Source: Gillisia sp. | GTDB taxonomy: Bacteria > Bacteroidota > Bacteroidia > Flavobacteriales > Flavobacteriaceae | Assembly: GCA_024635655.1 (NCBI GenBank) | Contig: JAGXIL010000062.1 | Location: 62,001-126,000, forward strand | DNA length: 64,000 bases | Direction of reading: 5' to 3' | Part shown: piece after piece, positions 53,059-61,708 of the stretch | Numbering within the stretch: position 1 is the first letter of the stretch | How the letters are laid out: each line of letters starts with the position of its first letter | The notes under the pieces: generated by a model | The model's database searches: none | What the model was told of the DNA's origin: nothing | Seen by the model: the letters and a program-made list of their open reading frames with translations, nothing else | Made by a program: the position numbers and the translations under genes

Positions 53059-53874
53059 TCAGCCTTTATTTATTAATTGATCATTATATTTTTCGCTATG
53101 ACCTATTAACACCTCAATTAATGCCAAACGTTTTCCTGGTTGTAATAATTGTTGAGAAAGGCCAACATCATCAAGGTAAAATATAAAATCCTGGATATTT
53201 TCTTCTTTGATACCGAGACTGGACTTGAAGAATTCATCATCAAAAAGCTTTCTGATCTGCACTGAGGAAGCTTCAGGTGGATTATAAGCAGGTGATGATT
53301 TACTTTTGATCCCAACAAGGTTTGCAAGGATGCCCAATCCGCCTAAAATATTCATTCCTTCTGCGCCATAACCTATTTCATTTTGCTTCAGAGCGAGATT
53401 CACAGGGGTTTCAGGATGTTCTCTCCTGTCTGATTCAAACATTGATTCTTTTTGTAAACTCCGAAAAGTCATATCCACGGGCAGATCATCTACCACTTCA
53501 ATATTGGCCAGATCTTTTCTAAGATTGCCGGTAAGCGTGATGTTGCTTACATTTACTTCAGGCAATTGATTGACATCCTCAGTTAAATCAACAATAAGAT
53601 AACCCTTATGAAAAACATCACTGGTAACAGGAACTTCCAGCCTCTTGTATTGTAAGGAAGAAAACAACAAAGTGTCATTTACGCGTACCTCAATGTTAAA
53701 ATTGCCTGAAGCTGCATTTACTGTTCCCGTTTGCAGAGACTTATTAATAATATTAACTGAGGATTCCATCAGCGAATCTGCAACAATTTTTCCCTCCAGG
53801 ATTTTTTTGTCCTGAGCAAAAACTGAAAACGACAAAGTACATCCCATAGCAATCAATATCCATTGTTTAACCAT
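53059..53874 (-). CDS. CarboxypepD_reg-like protein, paralog B
   Basis: 271 residues. Signal peptide (MVKQWILIAMGCTLSFSVFA), a CarboxypepD_reg-like beta-sandwich with GKIVADSLMESSVNIINKSL, GTVNAASGNFNIEVRVNDTL and SSLQYKRLEV, then a distinct region and a C-terminal helical segment FDDEFFKSSLGIKEENIQDF and FYLDDVGLSQQLLQPGKRL. It shares the same domain order and C-terminal motif with the gene 25 bp upstream. No TonB receptor barrel follows the domain, unlike SusC. The role is unknown. Confidence 0.78.
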   Translation of the reverse strand: MVKQWILIAMGCTLSFSVFAQDKKILEGKIVADSLMESSVNIINKSLQTGTVNAASGNFNIEVRVNDTLLFSSLQYKRLEVPVTSDVFHKGYLIVDLTEDVNQLPEVNVSNITLTGNLRKDLANIEVVDDLPVDMTFRSLQKESMFESDRREHPETPVNLALKQNEIGYGAEGMNILGGLGILANLVGIKSKSSPAYNPPEASSVQIRKLFDDEFFKSSLGIKEENIQDFIFYLDDVGLSQQLLQPGKRLALIEVLIGHSEKYNDQLINKG

Positions 53875-53899
53875 ATTAATTGCTGTTATTGAAGGTTAT

Positions 53900-54682
53900 T
53901 TATCGAGCTTGTTTCTTAAAATTTTTACCTTGTTTTATTAGAAAATCTATCAGGTCCAGTTCATTCCCTTCTTTCAGCATATCCTCATCAAGTCCCATAT
54001 CGTCTGCATAGAAAATAAACTCCGGAATATTTTCTTTTTCAATATCTAAATATTCCTTGAAGAATTCATCGCTAATAAGAAGCCTTACCTGTTCATCAAC
54101 ATTGGCTTCAGATTGTTGTACCTGGTCCCTACGGGTTGAAATCAGTAATTCCCTGAACAAGTTTACAAAATTTAATCCATTCACCAGCCTGGGTATATTG
54201 TCGCTTTCTTCCATCGCATCATTCCTTGGAGGAGTTTCAAGATTTGCATAAGGGTCAGCAACATCTGCAGCTGTTAGGGTATCCGGCGTCTCAACTACCT
54301 GAAGCCGTACCACATCTACACTTACATTCCCTGTGAGATCATAAGGATTCACTACTACTTCCGGAAGAAGATTTACCACCTCATTAATTTTTATATTCAT
54401 TTTCCCGGCATCAACAATGCCCTGATCCATAATAACTGTAAACTCCTGAAACTGCACAGATGATACCCGAACACTATCGTTTATTGCTACCGCTATTTCA
54501 AATTCTCCCTCATTATCTGTGACAGTACCGCGATTAGTATTTACATTAAAAATAGATATGCCGGCACGATCGTCACCAGGAGGCATTTCCAGAGTTCCGG
54601 ATATCATAATTCGCTCCTGGGTTTGAGCACTAAGTGTAAGTCCGCAGAAAAAAATTAAAAAGATTATAAGTAAGTTTTTCAT
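53900..54682 (-). CDS. CarboxypepD_reg-like protein, paralog A
   Basis: 260 residues. Signal peptide MKNLLIIFLIFFCGLTLSAQ, then a CarboxypepD_reg-like domain with ISGTLEMPPGDDRAGISIFN, RGTVTDNEGEFEIAVAINDS and VVNLLPEVVVNPYDLTGNVS. The C-terminal part ISDEFFKEYLDIEKENIPEF and FYADDMGLDEDMLKEGNELD aligns with paralog B. The two are arranged in tandem 25 bp apart, so they likely arose by duplication and are cotranscribed. In Bacteroidota, proteins of this layout have no defined function. Confidence 0.8.
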   Translation of the reverse strand: MKNLLIIFLIFFCGLTLSAQTQERIMISGTLEMPPGDDRAGISIFNVNTNRGTVTDNEGEFEIAVAINDSVRVSSVQFQEFTVIMDQGIVDAGKMNIKINEVVNLLPEVVVNPYDLTGNVSVDVVRLQVVETPDTLTAADVADPYANLETPPRNDAMEESDNIPRLVNGLNFVNLFRELLISTRRDQVQQSEANVDEQVRLLISDEFFKEYLDIEKENIPEFIFYADDMGLDEDMLKEGNELDLIDFLIKQGKNFKKQAR

Positions 54683-54851
54683 TTGTAAATTTTGATTTTA
54701 AAGAAACAACTACTGCTTCTATTAAAAATATAAGTCTCACCTAAACTTTTGTTAAAGCCCGGCATTCCTTAAATTTACGAAAAATCTTTCTGAAATTCGC
54801 ACCCCTTTATAGTACAGAGAATGCAGAAGTTCAACAGTAGAAAATATAAAT

Positions 54852-55559
54852 ATGGAAAATGCTATACTGGCAAGTACCTCAACGCTTCACGGACAAAACT
54901 ATCTTGAATATTTACTTCCTGAGATCACAACTTTATTTCAGGATTGCAGTGAAATAATCTTTATTCCCTTTGCCAGACCCGGAGGTATATCGCATCAGGA
55001 TTATACTGAGCATGTTCAAAAAGCATTAGGTAAATTACCATTCCGGGTAAAAGGTTTACACGAATTTCAGGATCCTGTTAAGGCATTAAATGAATGTGAT
55101 GGGATATTTACAGGAGGCGGGAATACTTTTTTATTGGTAGAGAAACTGTACCGATTAAAGGTAATGCCTGTTTTAAAAAAGCAAATTAAAATCGGTAAAC
55201 CCTATCTTGGCACCAGTGCAGGAACAAACATTGCGGGGCTTACCATGCAAACCACTAATGACATGCCTATTATCTATCCTCCTAGTTTTCAAACTTTAGG
55301 AATCCTTCCTTTTAATATAAATGCACATTATTTAGATCCCGATACAAATTCTACCCATAAAGGGGAAACACGGGAAACCAGGATAAAAGAATTCCATACC
55401 CTGAACACTCAGCCGGTGGTAGGTTTGAGAGAAGGCAGCTGGCTGGAGCTAAGTGCAGGAGAAATCGTGTTAAAAGGAACTTTATCTTCAAGGATCTTTA
55501 AAGTAGATAAAGTACCTTTCGAGCTGGCACCTAATTGTAAATTAACTGATCTAAACTAA
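54852..55559 (+). CDS. pepE: Dipeptidase E (aspartyl dipeptidase)
   Basis: 235 residues. S51 serine peptidase hydrolysing dipeptides with N-terminal aspartate. The nucleophilic elbow GTSAGTNIAG holds the active Ser near residue 121; the preceding DGIFTGGGNTFLLVEKL (oxyanion/GGG motif) and the following PFNINAHYLDPDTNSTHKGE with the catalytic His match the family. One base separates it from glsA, so they form an operon. Both release acidic amino acids or ammonia, which fits amino-acid catabolism. Confidence 0.93.
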   Translation: MENAILASTSTLHGQNYLEYLLPEITTLFQDCSEIIFIPFARPGGISHQDYTEHVQKALGKLPFRVKGLHEFQDPVKALNECDGIFTGGGNTFLLVEKLYRLKVMPVLKKQIKIGKPYLGTSAGTNIAGLTMQTTNDMPIIYPPSFQTLGILPFNINAHYLDPDTNSTHKGETRETRIKEFHTLNTQPVVGLREGSWLELSAGEIVLKGTLSSRIFKVDKVPFELAPNCKLTDLN

Positions 55560-55560
55560 C

Positions 55561-56475
55561 ATGGATTACCAAAAAATTATCGATACCATTCACGAAGACC
55601 TGAGATATCACGATGTATTTGGAGAAGTTGCTTCTTACATTCCTGAATTGGCAAAAGTGGATCCTAAAAAATTTGGAATGCATTTGTATAAAGGGGTTAA
55701 TGAAAATTATTCCTTTGGAGACAGTACCGAAAAATTCTCAATACAAAGTATTTCTAAGGTATTTACACTTTCTATTGCCATGAAACTTCTAGGGGAAGAT
55801 CTTTGGGAACGCGTTGATGTAGAACCATCCGGAGATCCTTTTAACTCTCTAACTCAGCTGGAATATGAAAGCGGGGTGCCCAGAAATCCTTTTATTAATT
55901 CCGGAGCTTTGGTTATTGCAGATATCCTGGTCTCCAATCTTAAAGATCCAAAAAAGGAACTTCTGGAGTTTGTGCGGAAAATTAGCGGAGACAACGCGAT
56001 CGACTATGACTATAAAGTAGCAGAGTCTGAGAAATCTACCGGTTATAGAAACTATGCCCTGGTGAATTATATGAAGGCTTTAGGAAATATTAAAAATGAT
56101 GTTGAACCCATTGTAGATTTTTACTTTCACCAGTGTTCGCTTGCCATGTCATGTGAGGAGCTGGCAAAGGCATTTATGCTTTTTGCCAATAATGGCAAGA
56201 TCCTGGGAACCGGTGAAAAGATCCTTTCTCCCACTAAGATCAAGCGGATCAATGCCTTGATGCAAACCTGCGGATTCTATGATGAAGCAGGGGAATTTAG
56301 TTTTGAAGTGGGATTACCCGGAAAAAGTGGTGTGGGAGGTGGAATTGTAGCTATTCACCCCGAACAATATTCTGTTGCCGTCTGGAGTCCCATCTTAAAT
56401 AAAAAAGGCAATTCTGAACTGGGCATGGCAGCTTTGGAAAAACTTACCACTATGACAGGATTGTCCATATTTTAA
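55561..56475 (+). CDS. glsA: Glutaminase
   Basis: 304 residues. Serine-dependent glutaminase hydrolysing glutamine to glutamate and ammonia. The serine-lysine pair is in SIQSISKVFTLSIAM (about residue 63). NPFINSGALVIADIL, GYRNYALVNYMKALGN and SFEVGLPGKSGVGGGI are conserved glutaminase blocks. One base after pepE and so cotranscribed. Convergent with the CPBP gene. Firm call. Confidence 0.96.
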   Translation: MDYQKIIDTIHEDLRYHDVFGEVASYIPELAKVDPKKFGMHLYKGVNENYSFGDSTEKFSIQSISKVFTLSIAMKLLGEDLWERVDVEPSGDPFNSLTQLEYESGVPRNPFINSGALVIADILVSNLKDPKKELLEFVRKISGDNAIDYDYKVAESEKSTGYRNYALVNYMKALGNIKNDVEPIVDFYFHQCSLAMSCEELAKAFMLFANNGKILGTGEKILSPTKIKRINALMQTCGFYDEAGEFSFEVGLPGKSGVGGGIVAIHPEQYSVAVWSPILNKKGNSELGMAALEKLTTMTGLSIF

Positions 56476-56488
56476 TATCTGCCGATAA

Positions 56489-57322
56489 TTAAACAGGATC
56501 CGGAAAAGAAGCTTTTATAATAGCTTTTTCTTTTAAGTTCCAGGTAAGGACAATAATTGCCACCACAACAAGGCGTACGATAGAAAAAATTATTTCTCCG
56601 GATGAATCGAGGTTCAAAGGATAGAAAAAATTGGCCATAAGATGAAGAAATACTGCACCTAGTATACTTCTTTGAGTATTGTTATACACCCAGGTGAAGA
56701 TCACCGATATTAGGAGGATTTGCAGAGACCAGGACCAGAAAGCTATTCCAAAACCCTTTTGGTGCTGGGAAGTACCTTCTATAAAGAATAACGGAAGATG
56801 CCATAGAACCCAAATTACCCCCAAAATTAAACTGGCATTCAATTTTCCCCACTTTTCCTGAAGAAGATCAAGGCTGTACCCCCTCCACCCCAATTCCTCT
56901 GCCAGTGGCCCTCCTAACAACATAATTCCCAGGAGAAATAAAAAATCACCTATTGAAGTGATCCCGCCGGTATAATCTGATAGTAGTGGCATCTCTCCTC
57001 CTACTACTAAACTGTAAAAGCTATATCCCAAAAGTAAGATCAAAGGAAAAATGAAGAGTATGACCAGATACCACTTCCATCCAATACGTTTAAAATTGAT
57101 GATCCTGTCCCAAAAATCCTTTTGCTCTTCTTTATTACCTCTTAGCAGCATAAGAAAAATTGTTACTAAGGAAGGTCCAAAAGCTCCAAGAAAAATAAGC
57201 GGAAGAAGGAGATCTTCAGCGGGAGCAAAAAATATAATAGCCAACCATACCAACCAGGAAAACAGGAAACTGAAGATAAAAAATTCAGTGAGGCTATGCC
57301 TGCCGGATAGATACTTTTTCAC
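56489..57322 (-). CDS. CPBP-family intramembrane glutamic endopeptidase
   Basis: 277 residues with about eight membrane segments. The catalytic motif EELGWRGYSLD (E-E-x3-R) is near residue 136, with the second motif WVLWHLPLFF (H) and the third HLMANFF (H-x3-N) following, the CAAX/Abi arrangement. Bacterial members cleave within the membrane or act in bacteriocin immunity or signalling; the substrate here is unknown. It sits at the edge of a gene-poor repeat region with no partner genes. Confidence 0.88.
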   Translation of the reverse strand: MKKYLSGRHSLTEFFIFSFLFSWLVWLAIIFFAPAEDLLLPLIFLGAFGPSLVTIFLMLLRGNKEEQKDFWDRIINFKRIGWKWYLVILFIFPLILLLGYSFYSLVVGGEMPLLSDYTGGITSIGDFLFLLGIMLLGGPLAEELGWRGYSLDLLQEKWGKLNASLILGVIWVLWHLPLFFIEGTSQHQKGFGIAFWSWSLQILLISVIFTWVYNNTQRSILGAVFLHLMANFFYPLNLDSSGEIIFSIVRLVVVAIIVLTWNLKEKAIIKASFPDPV

Positions 57323-58020
57323 AAGCTTATGAAAAACAGTTGATTAGGACGAAAATAATATAAAAACACTTTTCTTGTACAATTAAAAAAATTTATTTCT
57401 TTAAAAATATTTTAATAGTAGAAAGCTTTAGAAGAATTTCAACAATTCTTACCAACCGTCTACAGGTGCTGATTATCAGTATGGAACACTAGTTGATTAT
57501 ATTTTACTTCCTAGTGCAATCATAGAAGTATACCATCATTAAATTGACCAAAAAACATAGAAATTTTAATTAAGTGTTGAGAACTGTAATAAGATTTTTT
57601 ATTTCCCTCTTCCACAACTGTAAATTGAGGATATTGTGCGTTTGCTTTAAAAATTAAAAGCAGAGAAAATACAAATAGGTAATTTTTTCCGTTTCCGCCG
57701 CCGTTATAAATCGCAGAAAAAGTAATTACAGTTTAAGCGAAAACTCAGTTAATTGTTTACTGTCAACAGCTTTGAATCAAACCTTCAGCAACAAGTACGA
57801 ACCAACTGATTTACCGGAGGATTACCTATTAAGGATTGTAGTAAATCTTTAATTATTAAAATAAAAATTAAAAATAGCAGATTTCTATCTTAGAACCTGT
57901 TTACGAAAAATCTTGAAGGGTAAGTGAGAAGGAATAAATCTATTTCCTGCCGAAGAACACCCAGAAAAGCTATAAATTCTAAGAGATTATTTTATAGAGA
58001 ATATGATTTCACTTTATGAC
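57323..58020. other. Gene-poor spacer with decayed open stretches
   Basis: Nearly 700 bp without a convincing gene. Two open stretches read like old coding sequence: plus strand 57435-57542 (ending TLVDYILLPSAIIEVYHH) and minus strand 57520-57690, which has a good signal-peptide-like start (KNYLFVFSLLLIFKANAQ) but no start codon. A third plus-strand stretch 57679-57852 ends YEPTDLPEDYLLRIVV. None has an ATG, so they are at best remnants. Confidence 0.4.
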
Positions 58021-58274
58021 TATCTCCGGGTCATTTTTTCCGGATTCCCATCGGCTGCGCTTACTAAAGGGGCTTACCCGATCTCTTTGTATGAATAAAC
58101 CGAAATAAAAAACCCCATCTAATATTATAAGGTTTTTTCTGATGAGCGGGAGACCGGGTTCCCTTCGGCTGCGCTCAGGACCCCCGATAGCTATCGGGGC
58201 TCACCCGGTCTTCTTGTTTTATTATTTTTCCGCAATAAAAAAACCCCATCTAATAATTAAGATGAGGTTTATCC
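58021..58274. repeat. Degenerate repeats derived from the tRNA-Gly 3' end and terminator, with REP-like palindrome
   Basis: CCGG(G/A)TTC occurs at 58040, 58154 and 58287 (the last within tRNA-Gly). After the first two, the sequence diverges from the tRNA into (A/T)TCGGCTGCGCT, and each later carries an AAAACCCCATCTAAT block (58108, 58240). The middle copy holds an 18-bp palindrome CCCCGATAGCTATCGGGG (58182-58199) framed by AGACCGGGT (58151) and ACCCGGTCT (58203). Two partial duplications plus one intact copy fit the pattern. Confidence 0.65.
58237..58270 (-). terminator. Terminator of tRNA-Gly
   Basis: On the minus strand, AAACCTCATCT pairs with AGATGGGGTTT with one U-G pair, then T residues, directly after the tRNA 3' end. 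Confidence 0.65.
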
Positions 58275-58350
58275 TGGAGCGGGAGACCGGGTTCGAACCG
58301 GCGACATTCAGCTTGGAAGGCTGACGCTCTACCAACTGAGCTACTCCCGC
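58275..58350 (-). tRNA. tRNA-Gly (anticodon TCC)
   Basis: The reverse complement of 58275-58350 folds into a 76-nt cloverleaf: acceptor GCGGGAG/CTCCCGC, D stem GCTC/GAGC, anticodon stem TCAGC/GCTGA with loop CTTCCAA (anticodon TCC reads GGA), T arm GCCGG-TTCGAAC-CCGGT, discriminator T and an encoded CCA end. All stems are complete. Confidence 0.97.
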
Positions 58351-58397
58351 GTTACGCTGCAAATATAACCGTTAAATTTTTCATCTTCCAAAAAATA

Positions 58398-58823
58398 TTA
58401 TAGCTTTTTTAAAAAATGATATCCCTTGATCACAAATCCGTGATTCATGTAAAATTTATGGGATTTGAAGTTGTGTACATACGAATTTAATTCAGCTGTT
58501 TCACATCCCCGTTGTATAGCGTAATCAAAAATGAACCTGAAAATTTCCTTACCAAACCCCTTATTCTGGTAAACAGGCTTAAGATAAACATGATCCGGCT
58601 CACAGGATCTTCCGGCATAGTGCCTTGTCATAAACCACAATCCAAAAACCCCAATCAACTCCTGGCCTAGATATACCCCAAAGCATTCGTAATTCTGCTC
58701 AAGCATCTCCTCAAAACGTGCTCTCAATAAAGATTCCTCGGTTTGAAATTCCCCATATTCCAGCATTAAAGGGAGAATTTGGTGAAGCTCCTCTTTTAAA
58801 ATCTTGTTAAATGCCAATTCCAT
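58398..58823 (-). CDS. GNAT-family N-acetyltransferase
   Basis: About 141 residues. The acetyl-CoA binding motif Q/R-x-x-G-x-G/A is VYQNKGFGKEIFRFIFDYA, preceded by IGVFGLWFMTRHYAGRSCEP and followed by AELNSYVHNFKSHKFYMNHGF, the usual GNAT order. An acetyl group is transferred from acetyl-CoA to an amine that cannot be predicted. An upstream ATG at 58850 gives nine extra residues; 58823 fits the conserved N terminus slightly better. Monocistronic. Confidence 0.85.
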   Translation of the reverse strand: MELAFNKILKEELHQILPLMLEYGEFQTEESLLRARFEEMLEQNYECFGVYLGQELIGVFGLWFMTRHYAGRSCEPDHVYLKPVYQNKGFGKEIFRFIFDYAIQRGCETAELNSYVHNFKSHKFYMNHGFVIKGYHFLKKL

Positions 58824-58947
58824 CCTGCAATTTTCTGCGAAATTAATCATAATTTTAGCATTTGGTATTCAAAGGAAAATAAAACCTTCGGAAGCCGGTA
58901 AAGTAGTTATATTATAGGAAGTGGTTTGACTTACCTTTTATAATAAC

Positions 58948-58955
58948 TACTTTTA
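58948..58955 (+). promoter_or_regulatory. Candidate -7 box TACTTTTA for the ClpP-like gene
   Basis: Near-consensus TAnnTTTG box 23 nt before the ATG at 58979. Confidence 0.4.
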
Positions 58956-58978
58956 AAACAAATACAAATAATCCACAC

Positions 58979-59530
58979 ATGAAAGTTAAAACAGGAAAAG
59001 CCCGGGATCTTATAGATGAACAATTATTAAAAGACAGGAAAGTATTTTTATGGGGAGAGGTCAATGGAAAAAATGCAAAACATGTAATAGACCACCTTTT
59101 ATATCTGGATGCTCAAAGTGATGAGGAGATTCAATTCTTTATCAACAGTCCGGGAGGCTTTGTTACAGATGGTTTTGCTATTTATGATACCATCCAAACC
59201 TTAAGAAGCCCTGTTGCCACCATTTGTAGCGGTCTTGCAGCTTCAATGGGATCTATTTTACTTTCAGGGGGTACTAAGGGTAGAAGATATATTCAACAGA
59301 ATGCCAAAGTTATGATACATCAACCCAGCGGAGGAACCCGGGGGCAGGCATCAAATATTGAGATCCAGGCAGCTGAAATTTTAAAGATCAAAGAATTGAG
59401 CGCCAAGATCCTTTCTGAAAACTGTGGCCAACCTGTAGAAAAAATACTAAAAGATTTTAATAGAGATTATTGGATGGATTCTGAAGAATCCATCGGTTAC
59501 GGAATAGTTGATGATATTTTTAAACCCTAA
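58979..59530 (+). CDS. ClpP-like serine peptidase
   Basis: 183 residues. The ClpP triad is complete: Ser in SGLAASMGSILLS (about residue 90), His in VMIHQPSGGTRGQA (112) and Asp in NRDYWMDSEES (162). INSPGGFVTDGFAIYDTIQT matches the family strands. It begins near the mature N terminus without an obvious long propeptide. No clpX or tig gene is adjacent, so this is likely an additional copy rather than the main tig-clpP-clpX set, which cannot be checked here. Followed after 3 bp by a small GNAT gene, so probably cotranscribed. Confidence 0.85.
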   Translation: MKVKTGKARDLIDEQLLKDRKVFLWGEVNGKNAKHVIDHLLYLDAQSDEEIQFFINSPGGFVTDGFAIYDTIQTLRSPVATICSGLAASMGSILLSGGTKGRRYIQQNAKVMIHQPSGGTRGQASNIEIQAAEILKIKELSAKILSENCGQPVEKILKDFNRDYWMDSEESIGYGIVDDIFKP

Positions 59531-59533
59531 AAA

Positions 59534-59821
59534 ATGAACAACGAAATAAAACACAAAGAAAGCGAGAGAAGGGGAATGTTCTACCTGGAAGATGAAAAGG
59601 GAATTACATCTGAGCTCACCTATGCTATTAAAGATAATGGGATACTCGTTATAGACCATACCGAAACCCGGCCTGCACTTGAAGGTAAGGGGCTTGCTTC
59701 TCAACTTGTTAGAAGAACGGTTGAATTTGCAAGGAAAAATGATTACAAGGTTGATCCTCTATGTCCTTTTGCAGAAGTTCAGTTTGACCTTAACAAGGAA
59801 TACCAGGATGTAAAAGTTTAG
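59534..59821 (+). CDS. Small GNAT-like acetyltransferase (YjdJ/NATD1 type)
   Basis: 95 residues. The short GNAT subfamily signature IDHTETRPALEGKGLASQLV, then FARKNDYKVDPLCPFAEVQF, matches YjdJ-like proteins (A-L-x-G-x-G-L-A-x-x-L-V ... L-C-P-F). These bind acetyl-CoA but their substrates are unknown. Its gene follows the ClpP-like gene after 3 bp. Confidence 0.88.
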   Translation: MNNEIKHKESERRGMFYLEDEKGITSELTYAIKDNGILVIDHTETRPALEGKGLASQLVRRTVEFARKNDYKVDPLCPFAEVQFDLNKEYQDVKV

Positions 59822-60061
59822 TAAAGCCTTTGTGGAAAATAGTCTCAGATAATTTGCCCTTGCAATATATTCTGAAATAAACTAAAGTGCGATTATTTTC
59901 TTAGGCTTAGGTGCCAAATTCCGATATTATATTAGGTGCATTATCTGCTTCAAATTTTTATGCAAAGGGTAAAAAAACACCTTTGGATACAAATTTGTTG
60001 GTACTAATCTATATCTCACTTCTAAAAAAATAAGTGGGAATAGATCTTAAAGGAAAAAATT

Positions 60062-61708
60062 ATGAAATATATACCCCACAAGAATTTAAGTGAGTTAAAG
60101 CGCATTTTTTTGTTTACCATTTTGGGAGTGCTTGTTATCTCCTGCAACAACAATAACAAATCTGGCGGCAATAATTCCTGGTTTTCTTCCGACGAAACAG
60201 AATTGGGAAGTGAAACAGAAATAAAACAAGCCCTTGCCTCTCCTGAAGGACTGGGATTATTTCAAAGTGATTCTGTAATGGCTTTTTATGAGCAAAGGGA
60301 TCATAGTCCGGCCTGGAGCAATGACGATCTTAGAGCAGATCTCCTGGAAACATTTGAAAGTGCCGAAGATGAGGGACTTTATTTTGAGGATTACCACGGT
60401 GACGAAATCCAGAATAAATTTGAAAACTTCAACTCCCTTAATGATCAGGAGAAAAGCAAATTAGATATATTACTTACAGATGCATTTTTCAAATATTCTA
60501 ACCACCTTCTTAACGGAAAATTAAATCCAAAAGATCTCCACGAGATCTGGGATGTTCCTAAAAACGAAATGAATACTATCGCACTTTTAAAATCATTGAT
60601 AGAGCAGAATGATCTGGAACAGGCTATTGAGGAATTACGGCCTAAACACATTATTTATTCCCAATTGATCGCTTCTGCAAAGGAATATAAAGAACTTAGC
60701 AAGGACTTCGAAGGATGGGAAAATATTCCAGAAGGGGAAATGATAAAGCATGGCGAAGATGATGATCGAATCCCTTTTGTTCAGGAAAGATTAAAGACAT
60801 TAGGTTATTTAGATAGTATTGACTCCACCAACACCACAAACTCTGATGAAGTACAAAAAGCAATTGAGGAGTTTCAGGAGGCTAATGGCCTGCAAAGTGA
60901 TGGGATCATTGGGGATACTACAATCAAATTACTTAATATAGATTACAACGAACGCTATGAGCAGATCCTGGCCAATTTAGAGCGATGGAGATGGTATCCC
61001 AGAGATCTGGGAGAACATCATATCATCATCAATATTGCCAATTACAATCTGCATGTTGTTAAAGACAATGATACTGTAAGGACTCACCGCACCATGGTAG
61101 GTACTGAAGCAAGAAAAACCCCGATTTTTTCAGACACTGTGGAATATATAGTTTTTAATCCTACCTGGACCATTCCTCCAACCATTCAGAATGATGATGT
61201 GATCCCCGGAATGAGGAAAAATTCAAATTATCTGGCTAATAAAAATATTAATGTGTACGATGAAGACGGGAAGCAGTTAAATCCACGAAAAATAGACTGG
61301 GGAAGCGAGGAAGCAAAATCCCTGACCTATATGCAAAATCCGGGAGAATCAAATCCCCTGGGGCGTTTGAAGATAATTTACCCCAATGAATATTTTATCT
61401 ATCTGCACGATACGTCCTCACAGGCCTTATTTGAAAGAAATTCCAGGGATCAAAGTTCTGGTTGCGTAAGAGTTGAAGATGCTGTAGACCTGGCTAAATA
61501 TTTATTGAGTGATCAGGATCAATACTCATCTGAAGACATAGATGAGATCATTGCAGATGGAGATACTAAGCAAATTGAGATGAAGCAAAAAGTTCAGGTC
61601 CATCATTTTTACTGGACCGCATGGAGGGAAAGCGGATCCACAAAATTTACTGCTGATATTTATGATTATGACGTTAGGACTTTTGAAGCCTTGAGAAAAG
61701 CCACTTAA
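60062..61708 (+). CDS. L,D-transpeptidase (YcbB-like) with peptidoglycan-binding domain
   Basis: 548 residues. A lipoprotein-like N terminus (VLVISC) is followed by an acidic region, a YcbB-type helical domain (GLYFEDYHGDEIQNKFENF), a peptidoglycan-binding domain (VQERLKTLGYL ... FQEANGLQSDGIIGDTTIK) and the YkuD catalytic domain. The active Cys is in RDQSSGCVRVEDAVDLA (about residue 467), with HDTSSQALFERNSR before it. The usual SHGCIR/SHGCVR appears as SSGCVR, so the conserved His is Ser. L,D-transpeptidases form 3-3 crosslinks in peptidoglycan. Its stop overlaps the convergent YkuD_2 gene. Confidence 0.9.
   Translation: MKYIPHKNLSELKRIFLFTILGVLVISCNNNNKSGGNNSWFSSDETELGSETEIKQALASPEGLGLFQSDSVMAFYEQRDHSPAWSNDDLRADLLETFESAEDEGLYFEDYHGDEIQNKFENFNSLNDQEKSKLDILLTDAFFKYSNHLLNGKLNPKDLHEIWDVPKNEMNTIALLKSLIEQNDLEQAIEELRPKHIIYSQLIASAKEYKELSKDFEGWENIPEGEMIKHGEDDDRIPFVQERLKTLGYLDSIDSTNTTNSDEVQKAIEEFQEANGLQSDGIIGDTTIKLLNIDYNERYEQILANLERWRWYPRDLGEHHIIINIANYNLHVVKDNDTVRTHRTMVGTEARKTPIFSDTVEYIVFNPTWTIPPTIQNDDVIPGMRKNSNYLANKNINVYDEDGKQLNPRKIDWGSEEAKSLTYMQNPGESNPLGRLKIIYPNEYFIYLHDTSSQALFERNSRDQSSGCVRVEDAVDLAKYLLSDQDQYSSEDIDEIIADGDTKQIEMKQKVQVHHFYWTAWRESGSTKFTADIYDYDVRTFEALRKAT

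Noticed and set aside
58142-58324. Plus-strand 60-residue frame ending ETGFEPATFSLEG
   Set aside because: It reads antisense through the tRNA-Gly and its terminator; this pattern is a known false-gene product of tRNA sequence.
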